Positions 46,111 to 57,017 of a stretch of DNA of 64,000 nt are shown here, in pieces. The DNA is from Omphiscola glabra (taxonomy: Eukaryota; Mollusca; Gastropoda; Lymnaeidae), in assembly GCA_964017045.1 (NCBI GenBank), contig OZ024809.1:29198354-29262353 (forward strand). Reading direction: 5' to 3'. A model generated the notes under the pieces. It was not told the DNA's origin and did no database searches. It saw nothing but the letters and a program-made list of their open reading frames with translations. The position numbers were made by a program, and so were the translations under genes. Every line of letters begins with the position of its first letter. The stretch's first letter is position 1.

Positions 46111-46985
46111 AAAGATTATCAGAGTGCATGTGTACGTGTAGCCTACAGTTTTGAAGAGTGCTATGAACGTCGAAACAAAATATACGTGTGTGTGAATTTT
46201 TTCTGTTTAGGTCGTGTTACTTTCACTGTGCAATTGTGAATTTTACACAAGGTACACGCGGTTCAGTCACAGGCATAAGGGTTGTAGGAAATCTTGTGAC
46301 AAACAGGCAGTTTCATCGTGATTTCAGGAACTTACAGCACTGCTGCAGACTGGTGAGCGAAGCAAGACGTCTTCTTCACACCCTGTTCGTGACTTAGTTC
46401 TGTGCCTAGTTGCCAGAGCGAAGTGACATCAGATAATTGCGGGAAAACTCCATTTGTGTCCAAAAGAATCACTTGAGCAAATTCGCATTTGACGGGATTT
46501 TTCGCTATTTTAAGGTGTTTTCGTTAAGGAATCGAACCTGACCGGGGGTCAGTTAGTGCGTTTGCCGGGGATAGCGTTAATTTTAAGGTTCGCTGTAAGG
46601 CGTTTATCAACAGAGAGCACTCAGTAGCACTCAGCGAGTAGAGCGATTGTGTCACCATGGCATCTCCATCCGGCCACGGACATATAGCATGACAAGGACA
46701 GTGTCGGGTGTGAGGGCTGGTGACATGTTTACTGCCGGTGCTAATGGGTCTGGTGTGTTTAGAAGTGGATCTTTTCGGTGACGAAATACACAATTTTTGG
46801 ATGGAGTTTTCTGGAAAATCCATGAATGGCCTTGCATTAAAGTTCAGCGGTGCTTACTTGGATGACGGGAATGCTCACAGACCACCGCGGTAGTATTTTG
46901 AATATACCTCGGCTGGAAGGTCTGGGGGAAACGTTATGATGCCCAGGAGGTGAAGAGTACGGTCTGCCCTGGGCAGCAATTATTT
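46111..46985. other. Intron sequence, no feature recognised
   Basis: GAAGAGTGCTATGAACGTCG AAACAA near 46153 is reminiscent of the retroelement tails at 39920 and 58875. The 99-aa minus frame (46524-46823) has no known domain. Confidence 0.4.
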
Positions 46986-47260
46986 TGATTTGACACTTTT
47001 GTTCCACTTCATACACTTCAAAAACTTCATGTACTTCATACACTTCAAATATTTTAAGCATGCCAAGCTCGTTATACACTTCATATACTTCATACACTTC
47101 ATATACTTCATACACTTTATAAATTTCCAACAATTCATATTCTTCATACACTTTCTATACATCATACATTTCATACACCTCAAATACGTCATATAATTTA
47201 TACACTTCAAATACTTCATATACTTCATTCACTTCAAATATTTCATACAGCTTATTTTTT
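46986..47260. repeat. 9-10-bp tandem repeat (ACTTCATAC)
   Basis: ACTTCATAC / ACTTCAAAT / ACTTCATAT units. The minus frame (EVYEVYEVYE) is repeat translation. Confidence 0.88.
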
Positions 47261-47534
47261 TGGGTGAGTTTTTTTAATGCATTGTTGTTTTCGTTAATCC
47301 CACGAGAAGGAAAAGGGGGTGGGGGTGGTCGAAGCTTATCACAAACCATAGCTACTTCATTGCTTTAACATCTCATTTTCTTATACGGGGGAAAGGTTGC
47401 ATGTTCAGCCCTCCTGCGTGAAGTTCATGTTCTCTCCGTGTTGGGCATGGGGGGGGGGGGGGGAGGGGAGAGTTAACTGGGTTACTAGTCCCACACATTC
47501 ATTAAAAAAATGGAATGCTTCTTCAGGATTGTGT
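47261..47534. other. Spacer with poly-G tract
   Basis: Contains G run at 47450-47463; no gene recognised. Confidence 0.4.
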
Positions 47535-47812
47535 CGTACGGACACAACGGTCTGGGTCATGATGCCGGACACAACGGTCTGGGTCATGATGCCGGACACA
47601 ACGGGCTGGGTCATGATGCCGGACACAACGGTCTGGGTCATGATGCCGGACACAATGGGCTGGGTCATGATGCCGGACACAACGGGCTGGGTCATGATGC
47701 CGGACACAACGGGCTGGGTCATGATGCCGGACACAACGGTCTGGGTCATGATGCCGGACACAACGGTCTGTGTCATGATGCCGGACACAACGGTCTGTGT
47801 CATGATGCTGTG
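47535..47812. repeat. 27-bp minisatellite, ~10 copies, open in several frames
   Basis: CACAACGGTCTGGGTCATGA TGCCGGA repeated with G/T and G/T variants (GGGCTGG, TCTGTGT). At 27 bp it keeps three frames open: DTTVWVMMP and GHNGLGHDA on the plus strand and QTVVSGIMT on the minus. The frames run 47397-47828, 47510-47923 and 47405-47824. No signal peptide or exon boundaries seen. Confidence 0.9.
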
Positions 47813-48204
47813 CGAGCTTATCAAATAAGATGCGATTATTTCATTCTTTCATCTCCAAAAAAATTAAACTCTTTTTTTTTTGTAAATGCATTGTGGGCCT
47901 GCATATTCCATTTCAGCACATAAATAAATACATATTTGTAAACCACTTGAACATATTACAATCATAACAATTTAAACACAAGACATCCAAAGTATTTCTC
48001 TAGCGTAGAAATCACACAGAAATGTACTTCCTTAGTGACAATAGTGACTTAATGAGGTATCATTTAGATTTTTTTGTAATTTTTGTTGGAGGGGGGGAGC
48101 CACGCTGGAAAATTCGTACACACTGGATTACTAAAGAATGTTTTTTATCTATTGGTCCTAAATTAAGGGCGAGAAGTCGCACTTTAGGAGTTGAGCTGAG
48201 ATAT
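47813..48204. other. Intron sequence, no feature recognised
   Basis: AT-rich; nothing supported. Confidence 0.4.
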
Positions 48205-48300
48205 CGGTTATAAAATAGGTGGGATGTATCATCCAATTTTAGATTTAGCTTTCACAACTGCATTTTTTCTTCAAATAGTTCTTAAAGTGAAAGGACTCGG
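48205..48300 (-). mobile_element. Fragment of the 27.7-28.9 kb LINE family, 3' end
   Basis: GGTGGGATGTATCATCCAAT ... TTCTTCAAATAGTTCTTAAA GTGAAAGGA matches 27830-27903 (GGGGGGATGTATCATCCAAA ... TTCTTCAAATAGTTTTTCAA GTGAAGGA), same orientation. Only the last ~95 bp are present. Confidence 0.75.
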
Positions 48301-48555
48301 ATCCACTGGATATTGTCCCTGGCGCTGAGCCCGTGCTACTAGTCGTTTCTTTAGTCAAACAAAAAACACATTAGGGTTGGGGTGTGGGGGATGGGACGCA
48401 TATGACCTCTTTAGATGCAAACATCTAAGCCCATGAAGGTGTAAAATTTTAACCTTGGCCAATCAACCGCTTGCGATGTTTAGATACCTTCGACGAATAT
48501 TTCGAATGTACAAGCTGAAACTATTTTTATGCAATGCATGTAATGCATAGAGTGA
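48301..48555. other. Intron sequence
   Basis: No feature recognised. Confidence 0.4.
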
Positions 48556-49390
48556 ACTTATGAAATACTTAACATGGGCATATTCCTTCAGTGGGCAACT
48601 GAGAGTACGTCTCAGACATGTCACTTCAATGGACAACTAAGAGAACTTATCAGGCATGTCACTTCAACGGGGAACTGAGAGTACGTCTTAGACATGCTAC
48701 TTCAATGGGCAACTAAGAGTACTTCCTAGACATGCTACTTCAATGGGGAATTAAGAGTACTTCTCAGAAATGTCACTTCAGTGGGCGATTAAAATTGCTT
48801 CTCAGAAATGTCACTTCAATAGGCAACTAAGACTAATTCGCAGACATGTTACTTCAATGGGTACCTAAGAGTACTTCCCAGACATGTCAATTCAATGGGA
48901 TAGTAAGTGTACTTCTCAGAGATGTCACTTAAGTGGGCAATGGAGAGTACATTTCAGGCATGTCACGTCAATATGAAAATAAGAGTACTTTTTAGGCATG
49001 TTACTTCAGTGGGTAACTAAGAATATTTCCCAGACATGTCACTTCAATGGGCAACTAAGAATATTTCCCAGACATGTCACTTCAATGGGCAACTAAGAAT
49101 ATTTCCCAGACATGTCACTTCAATGGGCAACTAAGAATATTTCCCAGACATGTCACTTCAATGGACAACTAAGAATATTTCCCAGACCTGTCACTTCAGT
49201 GGCAACTAAGAGTAATTCCCAGGAAAGTCACTCCAGTAGGCAATGGAGAGTACATCTCAGACATGTCCCTTCAATCGGCAGCTAAGTTAGCTTCTCGGAC
49301 AAGACAATTCGGTGGGCGATGGAGAGTACATCTCAGACATGTCCCTTCAATCGGCAGCTAAGAGTGCTTCTCGGGCAAGTCACATCCATG
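48556..49390. repeat. Minisatellite, 38-bp unit, ~22 copies
   Basis: ACATGTCACTTCAATGGGCA ACTAAGAATATTTCCCAG. Four nearly identical units around 49020-49160 sit inside a more diverged array, and a larger block (TCTCAGACATGTCCCTTCAA TCGGCAGCTAAG) repeats at 49255 and 49331. Confidence 0.9.
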
Positions 49391-50359
49391 GTCACCTCAA
49401 AGTGTGGCGCCTCCACCCGTCGTTTGCTGTACGAAACATTTACGACATACGCGTATTGAAACCATTTCTTCAACTGGTCAGAACTCACACAGTGTCTACG
49501 ACACCCCGGTAATTCATACCCAAATGTTTGTAGCCCGTGAGACCAGCTCGCGCAGATGCTATTTAAAAAAATACACAATTCTCATTATCGCTACAAATTA
49601 TCATTAGCGTAAAGTACATTCAGGTTATAACAGATTGGACGCGATGAATACCTTTTCAAGTTGAAGCGCTATGTTTCCCGCGCACTTGCGGTCATTAAGT
49701 TTGATGACGTTGACACAAAGGACCCAAACGACGCGTCGCATCGGCGTGAATTCTCGATGACCGTTAGCCACGCGATAAGTTGTTTTGTTGGGTGTTGAAA
49801 TTCCCTTTGATGTCTTTGGTCACGAAGCTGCCTCACCAGGAACTACATGTTGAAATGTATGGATGCCCAAAATAATGTACCGAGTATTTTCTTCAATGGT
49901 ATCTCGTAAAATGGGTATGAAACCGGCAACATTATATTGTTGTAGTTTTTGTGTTTGGTTGGTTTTATTTATTTATTTTTTTTTTTTGTTTGTTTTGGCA
50001 AGCAAATTCGTGAAAAGTTTTAAAGGACATTTGGTATCCATGAATAATCCATTATTCTGGAGGCTTTTTTAAACTGCTGGAAATTGAATATATTTATTTT
50101 AGCACGAGGAAGCGCTTATAGCTCCAGACAATCTTGACAATATTTATGCATATATACTCTCCTCTTACAACATTTATCTCCTACTTTATATGTATAGTAA
50201 AATCTAAATGTGAGCCTTTAGGTAGACTTCTGTAAATTGGTGTTCTTTGTCTTAAAATGGGAATTATTTTTAACTTAAAATATATTGTACTGGGGCTTAG
50301 CCGTGTGCAGTTTTTAATTGTTATTTTTTTTTTTTGTACAACGGGTCCGGGTATTTTGG
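49391..50359. other. Intron sequence, no feature recognised
   Basis: Unique-looking DNA; 49620-49850 has higher GC than its surroundings but no open frame worth calling. Confidence 0.4.
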
Positions 50360-50582
50360 GAAATAGGCCTGAAGACAGCCCTACACCCTACCTGCCGGCC
50401 TTTAAGCAATAGGCCTGAAGACAGCCCTACACCCTACCTGCCGGCTTTTAAACAATAGGCCTGAAGACAGTCATACACCCTACCTGCCGGCCTTTCAGCA
50501 ATAACCTACTGACAGTCCTACACCCTAACCTGTCGGCCTTTTAACAATGGCCCTACCGACAGTCATACACCCCACCCGTGGC
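50360..50582. repeat. Minisatellite, 46-bp unit, ~5 copies
   Basis: AATAGGCCTGAAGACAGCCC TACACCCTACCTGCCGGCCT TTAAGC; the last two copies are diverged. Confidence 0.9.
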
Positions 50583-51124
50583 TCTTTATTGATTGATACA
50601 AAGTAGCCTCCACCAAAGAAAAAAACTATATCTGAGTTCACAGGTCACGCATGAAGCTCGCTTTGTGACAGCCTTCCCCCCCCCTCCCACTTTTCAACAC
50701 TATTACCATAAAACATTTAAAGGTGGGGAGGGAAGGGGCACGGTTTCGAAAAAGGAAGCAGGACACACCAGAAGCAAAATGTACATAAGAGAAGAGATTT
50801 AAACTTAAGTTTGATGAATAATTGTGTTTGAACAACTGCTCATGATTACGTTTTAAAAGAAGTATGTGAGTAAGTTACATACATTAAAAAAAATAATGTC
50901 TGATTTATAAATAAATGGTTTTGTTTTGTTTATGCTTAACATAGAATTTAAGAATACTTATTTGTACTTGAAAGAAATCCCCGTTTATTCGTGCTAAAAC
51001 CCTAATGTTAAAGAAATGGAACTTTGTCATCCTAAAGTGAAAAGAAATCATTTTCAGAAGGAGAATGCTCTATTCAAAACTAATAATAACATTTCATATC
51101 AAATCGGCAAAAAATCCTAGAAGA
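50583..51124. other. Intron sequence, no feature recognised
   Basis: AT-rich; nothing supported. Confidence 0.4.
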
Positions 51125-51555
51125 TTCATTCAATGAACATAGAGCATAGAACATAGAGCATAGACCGTAGAGTATAGAAAATAGAGCCTTGAACATAGAT
51201 CATAGAACATAGATCATATAACATAGAGCATAGAACATAGAAAATAGAGCCTTGAACATAGATCATAGAACATAGAACATAGAGCATAGAACATAAGCAT
51301 AGAACATAGCGCATAGAACATAGAACATAGAGCCTTCAAAGTAGATCATAAACATAAACACATAGAGCATAGAACATAAAGCTTAGAGCAGAGAACATAG
51401 AACATAGAACATAGAGCTTAGAGCAGAGAACATAGAACATAGAACATATACATAAAGCAGAGAAAATATAACATAGTGCATTGAGCCTCAAACAAAGAAC
51501 ATAGATCGTAGAACCTAGAACATAATACAGAGAGCATAGAGCATAGAACATACCT
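51125..51555. repeat. AGAACATAGAGCAT minisatellite
   Basis: Units of 7 and 14 bp (AGAACAT, AGAGCAT) with larger repeats, e.g. GAAAATAGAGCCTTGAACAT AGATCATAGAACATAGA twice, about 61 bp apart (51177 and 51238). Minus frames (MLYVLCSMLY) are repeat translation. Confidence 0.9.
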
Positions 51556-52012
51556 TGTCAAGATAACATACACACGAAATAACAACCTCCATACAAACAT
51601 TTATTGTTTATCGCAAACAAACATTACAAAATCGAATACCTCAATCTAACCAAAAGGTCACATAAACATTGCTAGTCTGGGGAGGGAGGGAGGGGGAAAG
51701 AGGGTAGGGGCAAAGTTTGTTTTTGTTGATGTTGCTGATGTTGTTGTCGCCGGCCGTCATCTGTCTTCCTTTTCCGGTGTGCACTTACCCGCTGATCCTT
51801 GAAAAGCGCGCGCCAGAAATAGTCCCCCCCCCCCCGATAAACTATAACGGGATTACCGTAAACATCAGCGCCCAATTATTTTGTTTTTGAAGCTCAAGTA
51901 TTCCGCAATGGCTGGGAGTCGGCCGACGACGGTCTCTCGCGTAGCGCACCAAAAAAGTTGCAGCATGGACCATTTGTTAGGTAAGACCCAGGACATGGGC
52001 GCAGGAAAATGC
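51556..52012. other. Intron sequence
   Basis: Purine-rich GGGAGGGAGGG (51680-51700) and poly-C (51825-51835) runs; no gene. Confidence 0.4.
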
Positions 52013-52013
52013 G

Positions 52014-52335
52014 TGGTCCGTCCCCGTATCCGGAAATTTGATCGAAAGAAATTTCGTCGACGGAAAATTGATCGACGGAAATTTCATTGAACGGAAATTT
52101 GGTCGAATCTTTTTTTTTATTTATACGTTAAAATTTTGCGTCAAATTTCTTTTTGAACGCATTATTTTGTTTTACTAAATAGTATAGTGCGTTCAAAAAG
52201 AAATTTGACGAACATTTTAACGTCTCGACTGAAAAAAAGATTCGACCAAATTTCCGTTCGATCCAACTACCGTCGATCAATTTTCCGTTGACGAAATTTC
52301 TTTCGATCAAATTTCCGGTAACCGTCCGTCCCGGG
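52014..52335. mobile_element. Long palindromic (foldback) MITE, ~320 bp
   Basis: The whole element is an inverted repeat centred at about 52174. Outer arms: CCGGAAATTTGATCGAAAGA (52030 onward) pairs with TCTTTCGATCAAATTTCCGG (ending 52318). Innermost arms: the 21-bp stretch at 52141-52161 is the exact reverse complement of 52188-52208. The 26-bp loop is AT-rich. Ends GGTCCGTCCCCG / CCGTCCGTCCC pair partially. Such hairpins are typical of foldback MITEs; superfamily not assignable because target duplications are unclear. Confidence 0.88.
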
Positions 52336-52429
52336 CGGCAATTATTTTTTTTCACAACACGGCGAACTACAGGCACTTAAGTTTTTAGTTCATTTCTATT
52401 TCTTTCTTGTTTTGTCAGCTGAAGCAAAT

Positions 52430-52620
52430 ACACTATTTGTTAGCAGGCCTTCCAACACCCAGTGCATGATACCCTCACTAAGAAGCCCTTGCAACCAGTG
52501 AAATGTCCTCAACACCAGGCACGGAAACATTGCAAATCCCCTCTACAGGCATAGGAGCCAGAATGGTCAATAAATTTATCGTGGGCCCAATATATATATA
52601 AGAGGAAGAAACGTTCTCTT
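52430..52620. repeat. Dispersed repeat family C, copy 2
   Basis: CATAGGAGCCAGAATGGTCA ATAAATTTATCGTGGGCCC corresponds to 17839-17877; both are followed by TATATA/AGAGGAAGAA-type sequence. Confidence 0.55.
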
Positions 52621-52649
52621 TGTAATTATTAATATTACCTTCGCCTTTG

Positions 52650-53025
52650 TGTGTTTAGGGCAAAATCTTCGGACGGCTAATTGACTCACTTCCCGTCTAC
52701 GCAGACTCGTAGCCGATGACAACATATTCTATCAAATTTTCAGCTTCCATCCCCAACCACCAAAAATAATTTTTTTCAAGGTGAAGATGAATGAAATATG
52801 ATGTCACTAATTTCACGAAATAAAATTACCGATAACTGCGCTAATTCATATTCTTGTGATTTTTGTTTTTTTGTTTTTTTTTACGTATGACGCATGTGCA
52901 TTTCGTGCGTTCTATTTTCCTTTGTTTTGATTTTTTCTGAAATAGTTGGTGCTATGTAAAAGCGGGGTGTGTCATTAGAATATTGATGTAGTTCTGGGAC
53001 ATGAAAAAAAAAAGGTTTGGTTACG
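52650..53025 (+). repeat. Dispersed repeat families B and A, diverged copies
   Basis: 52658-52745 is family B (GGCAAAATCTTCGGACGGCT AATTGACTCACTTCCCGTC). 52810-53025 resembles family A (AAATTACCGATAACTGCGCT AATTC; TCATTAGAATATTGATGTAG TTC). B precedes A here, as at 16555-17335, suggesting the two may be parts of one longer element. Confidence 0.5.
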
Positions 53026-53029
53026 AACC

Positions 53030-53300
53030 TTGGAATGGGTGTGTGGGGTGTGGGGGTGTGGTGAGTGGTTGGGGTGTGGGGAATGTGGGGAGTGTGGGGG
53101 TGTGGGATTGTGGCGGTGTGGGGAGTGTGGGATGTGGCGGGTGTGGGGGTGTGGGTTAGGGTGGGTGGGGGTGTGGGGTGGGGTGGGTGTGTGGTGGGTG
53201 TGGTGGGTGTGGGGAGTGTTGGGTGTGGGGGTGTGGGGAGTATGGGGAGTGTGGGGGTGTGGTGGGTGTGGGGTGTGGTTGTGGGGTGGGGGAGTGTACG
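53030..53300. repeat. GTGGGG-rich low-complexity array
   Basis: G/T-only repeats (GTGTGGGGAGTGTGGGGGTG). The C-rich complement of the same motif lies at 53379-53415 (CCCCCACACCCCACACACCC). Frames of W/V/G are artefacts. G-run density is compatible with G-quadruplex formation. Confidence 0.9.
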
Positions 53301-54900
53301 AGCACTAACCGGGTTTTTTATAATGTTCCTTCACTAGAATGAATGTTGTTGTTTATGTTTTGTATTAAAATGTTTAGCCCCCACCACCCACCACACCCCC
53401 ACACCCCACACACCCATTGTTCTTTCATATGTTTTATATAGGATTCATACGAAAAACTTAGTTTTTAGGTGTTGTATAATTATCGTCCTGTTCTTTCAAT
53501 TCAAGCTTCAGCATACCTGCTCCTACTAACACCTTCATATTGCTTGTGCTGCAGAGATCCATTTGCTTAAGCATTTCAGCAGCTTTGGTTAGTCCAGGGC
53601 TAACTACTAGCAACACCGTGATTAATACTTCATCTTGTTTATCGGCGTACCTTCTTTCCTCCTCCATTGTCCCTCTTCGCCACTAAGTACCAAAAACCAT
53701 AACAATGAACAACGTCATCTCTCATACAACCCCCCCCCCCCCCCCAATTCCAAAAAAAAAAAAAATCACCAATACAAATCACAAAGCAACAGCTCGACAA
53801 TTAATCTCCACTCCAAAATCCGCTCACGGACAAATCGAGTATACAAAACACAAACGGAGTTACACACTCCTTTAAACAGATCCCTAACAGCTCTAACGTA
53901 GCCGTCCGAGTCTTATCCTGTACTTTTAAAACAGCCAGATGTGTTCTCTAGTCACATTTGTCCGCCGGAAAAACTTTGCTGGTCCCTTGTCGGAAATGCC
54001 TCTGTTTAACATTCTCTTTGTTAGTGGTAGTGTGCAGATAATACTACTCCCCTTCGCCGGTGGTAGTGCCAGTGCCGATACTTCTCGTTGTATACAATGT
54101 CGCTGTTCATACATGTCTCCATCATTCCATCAATTCGCGTAATTTCTTTACAAATGCCTTCATTTTGCCATAACATTTTTATTTTTTATTTTTTTAATCT
54201 TCCCGACCGAGGTCAAAAGGAAGCGTGAGACCGTTGCCATGGCTACAGGTCGTGAATAATTAATGACCTCCCCATAACGATGTCTAGCGAGATGAGAAAT
54301 GTATCGCCCCACGCAAGAACGCCGGTCAGCTGGTCACCGCCCTAGCTTGGACATCCTGCATCATTTATGACCTTGACTACAGTGCCCATCGCGTATATTT
54401 AAAAATTAATTTATTTTTTTTAGAACGAAGTAATTTTGTCGACGCGAAGGAGCTTCAAATGTTGTCAACAATCGATTACGTAACTATTCGCGGGGGAAAA
54501 AAAATAATACTCGTGTGATAAGACGTAATTCGAATCCGATTACTAGGCTATAAATAATCGAATATTGCTCACACGATCCCCCCCCCCCCCCCAAGTCAAC
54601 GAGATAACGCACGCTCGCCGTTTAAAATTGGTAGGTCTCCGATACCTCGAGTGTCCTTAACAAAACACAATCAACTTTTCTTACGCTCGCTTACAACACT
54701 AACAAATTTAGTGGATTGAACTTTAGGGAGGGAATGTTTTCACAAGCGATTACTTTTTTTTTTTTTTTTTTTTTTTTTTGGTCAATAAACTGACCTGTCC
54801 AAATCGATGGGAATATTATAAATTATCCTCCCCTGCTTATTATTTAAGATACGATCGATATCAACGCAAAATTGACCTACTTTCTCCAATCACGTTTTTT
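53301..54900. other. Intron sequence with homopolymer tracts
   Basis: Includes a retroelement-tail fragment at 53485-53525 (see 39905-40075), poly-C/poly-A (53730-53765), poly-C (54580-54593) and a ~28-bp poly-T (54752-54779). Short frames at 53458-54142 are unassigned. Confidence 0.45.
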
Positions 54901-55104
54901 TTTTTTCCTTTATGAAATGCGTAACAAAAAAGATGAAAGAAAAAAGAATTGTTCTAGCAATGATTTGAATTTTTTTTGGTGGGGGGGGGGGGGGTTGGAG
55001 GGCCGAGGGGGAAAAACAATCCATTACAGAAACGAAAAAAACCTTAACTGTGAAGGCTAGAAGTGGAACCGTATTAAAATAACTAAATGATGGTGAAACT
55101 GGTT

Positions 55105-55835
55105 TTAGGACGACCGGGGGGGTGGGGGAAGAGTAGAGATAAAGGCAGGGGGTAGAAATAAATGGAGGGGTAGAGGGGGAGGGGTAGATGTAAAGGGAGG
55201 GGGTAGAGGGGGATGGGTAGAGGTAAAGGGAGGGAATATAAATAAATGGAGGGGTAGAGGTAAAGGGAGGGGGTAGAAATAAATGGAGGTGTAGAGGGGG
55301 TGGGGTAGAGGTATAGAGAGGGGGTAGAGGGGGAGGGGTAGAGGTAAAGGGAGGGGGTAGAGGGGGATGGGTAGAGGTAAATGGAGGGAATATAAATAAA
55401 TGAAGGGGTAGAGGTAAAGTGAGGGGTAGAGGTAAAGGGAGGGGTAGAAATAAATGGAGGTGTAGAGGGGGTGGGGTAGAGGTAAAGGGAGGGGGTAGAA
55501 ATAAATAGAGGTGTAGAGGGGGGTGGGGTAGAGGTAAAGAGAGGGAGTAGAGGGGGGTAGATGTAAAGGGAGTGGTAGATGGGAGGGGTAGAGGTAAAGG
55601 GAGGGGTAGAGGTAAAGGGAGGGGGTATAAATAAATTAAGGGGTAGAGGGGGGTAGATGTAAAGGGAGGGGGTATAAATAAATGCATGGTGTAGAGGGGA
55701 GGGTGATGAGTAAAGGGAGGGGGTAGAAATAAATTGAGGGGTAGAGGGGGAGGGGTATAAATAAATGGAGGGGTAGAGGTAAAGAGAGGGGCTAGAAATA
55801 AATGGAGGTGGGTAGAGGGGGGTTGGAAGAAGAGG
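55105..55835. repeat. Purine-rich array (GTAGAGGTAAAGGGAGGGGG)
   Basis: Alternating blocks GTAGAGGTAAAGGGAGGG and AGAAATAAATGGAGGGGTAG AGGGGG. The 265-aa minus frame (PPFTSTPLY repeats) arises from it. Strong strand asymmetry (all purine + T on plus). Confidence 0.9.
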
Positions 55836-56239
55836 GAGTTTGCAGAAAGAATTATAACATCCTTGCTGTTACCTAAAGTTAAATATATTCCAGTGTGTAT
55901 TTTTTTTATTATTAAAGACTTTCTTTCTAGGGGGCATCAATCGTGTTTGTGCAGCGTCATTTTTTTTTTGTAGACACCCGAAACTCTCTCGCTCAGTTGA
56001 TCGTTGGGGTGTAAACGTACGCCTCGCTCGGTGAACGGCGGGATGAAGATGGGTTGGGGGACTTAGTTGAGAGCTGGCGGAGTTTGGGGATGGGTGGTTT
56101 GGAAGATGTTAGCGCAAAGGCCGACATCAATGAGACTCAGAACAACGGACGACTTGCGACAGGGTTATAATTAGCCACAGCCGTCAAAATCTACTTTTTA
56201 GTTTTATGACTAGGTAAAGAGTCAAGCAATTGCGCAGTA

Positions 56240-56512
56240 CGATGACCTACTGGTGTCTGTAAAAAAAGCGCAAATTCGAGTTGTATGGCCACTTGAAATG
56301 AAAACAAGGGCTCGCCAAAGAAATCATGCAGGGCACAACTAGAGGAGGAAGAAGAAGAGGAAGACGGAGAAAAAGATGAGAAGATAACATCAAAGAGTGG
56401 ACGGGATTAAAACTAGGCGATGCTACGCGTAGTGCAGAAGACCGAAAGGTATGGAGAAGGATAGTGTACATGTCATCTGTGGCGCCCGAACGGTCCAAAG
56501 ACAAAGGTACAT
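56240..56512 (+). pseudogene. RTE-clade LINE C-terminus (remnant)
   Basis: Plus-strand translation gives QGLAKEIMQGTTRGGRRRG RRRKR, EDNIKEWTGLKLGDATRSAE and DRKVWRRIVYMSSVAPE. This is the conserved C-terminal segment of RTE/BovB-like LINE polymerases ('KRRRGRPRKRWEDNIKEWTG'). An in-frame stop replaces the Trp of RKRWED. Followed by (ATG)n at 56513-56563, a tail typical of RTE 3' ends. Only the last ~90 residues remain: a 5'-truncated dead copy in GPCR intron 2. Confidence 0.85.
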
Positions 56513-56563
56513 GATGATGATGATGATGATGATTATGATGATGATGATAATGATGATTATGAA
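56513..56563. repeat. (ATG)n microsatellite tail of the RTE fragment
   Basis: ATGATGATG with ATTATG interruptions, directly after the RTE coding remnant. Confidence 0.85.
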
Positions 56564-56629
56564 AGAGTTCAACTAGGATTTTAAAAGCATTCCGGTGATT
56601 TTCTGGCACAATAAAAGGATAACTTGCTT

Positions 56630-57017
56630 AACTGGTACAAGAGAGCTGTGCTATCATTACCTGGTAAACCAGAGCTAAACTATTATTACCTGGTTACAAG
56701 AGAGATGTGCTATCATTACCTGGTACAAGAGAGCTATACTATCATTACCTGGTACAAGAGAGCTAAACTATTATTACCTGGTTACAAGAGAGCTGTGATA
56801 TCATTACCTGGTTACAAGAGAGCTGGGCTATCATTACCTGGCACAAGAGAGCTATACTAACATTACCTGGTACAAGAGAGCTATGCTATCATTATCTGGC
56901 TCAAGAGAGCTATATACTTTCATTACCTGGCACAAGAGAGCTATACTATTATTACCTGGCACAAGAGAGCTATACACTATCATTACCTGGCACAGGAGAG
57001 CTATACACTATCATTAC
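56630..57017. repeat. ~29-bp minisatellite built from the GPCR exon 2 donor site
   Basis: About 13 units of TCATTACCTGGTACAAGAGA GCTATACTA. On the minus strand each unit reads AGCTCTCTTGTACCAG|GTAATGATA, that is, the last ~15 bases of exon 2 plus the first ~14 bases of the intron. The first unit on the minus strand is the authentic exon-intron junction at 57018/57017. So the array is an expansion of the splice donor itself. Confidence 0.9.

Noticed and set aside
54890..55687. 265-aa proline/threonine-rich minus frame resembling a mucin
   Set aside because: Lies entirely over a polypurine tandem array and poly-C/T tract; no signal peptide or exon structure.
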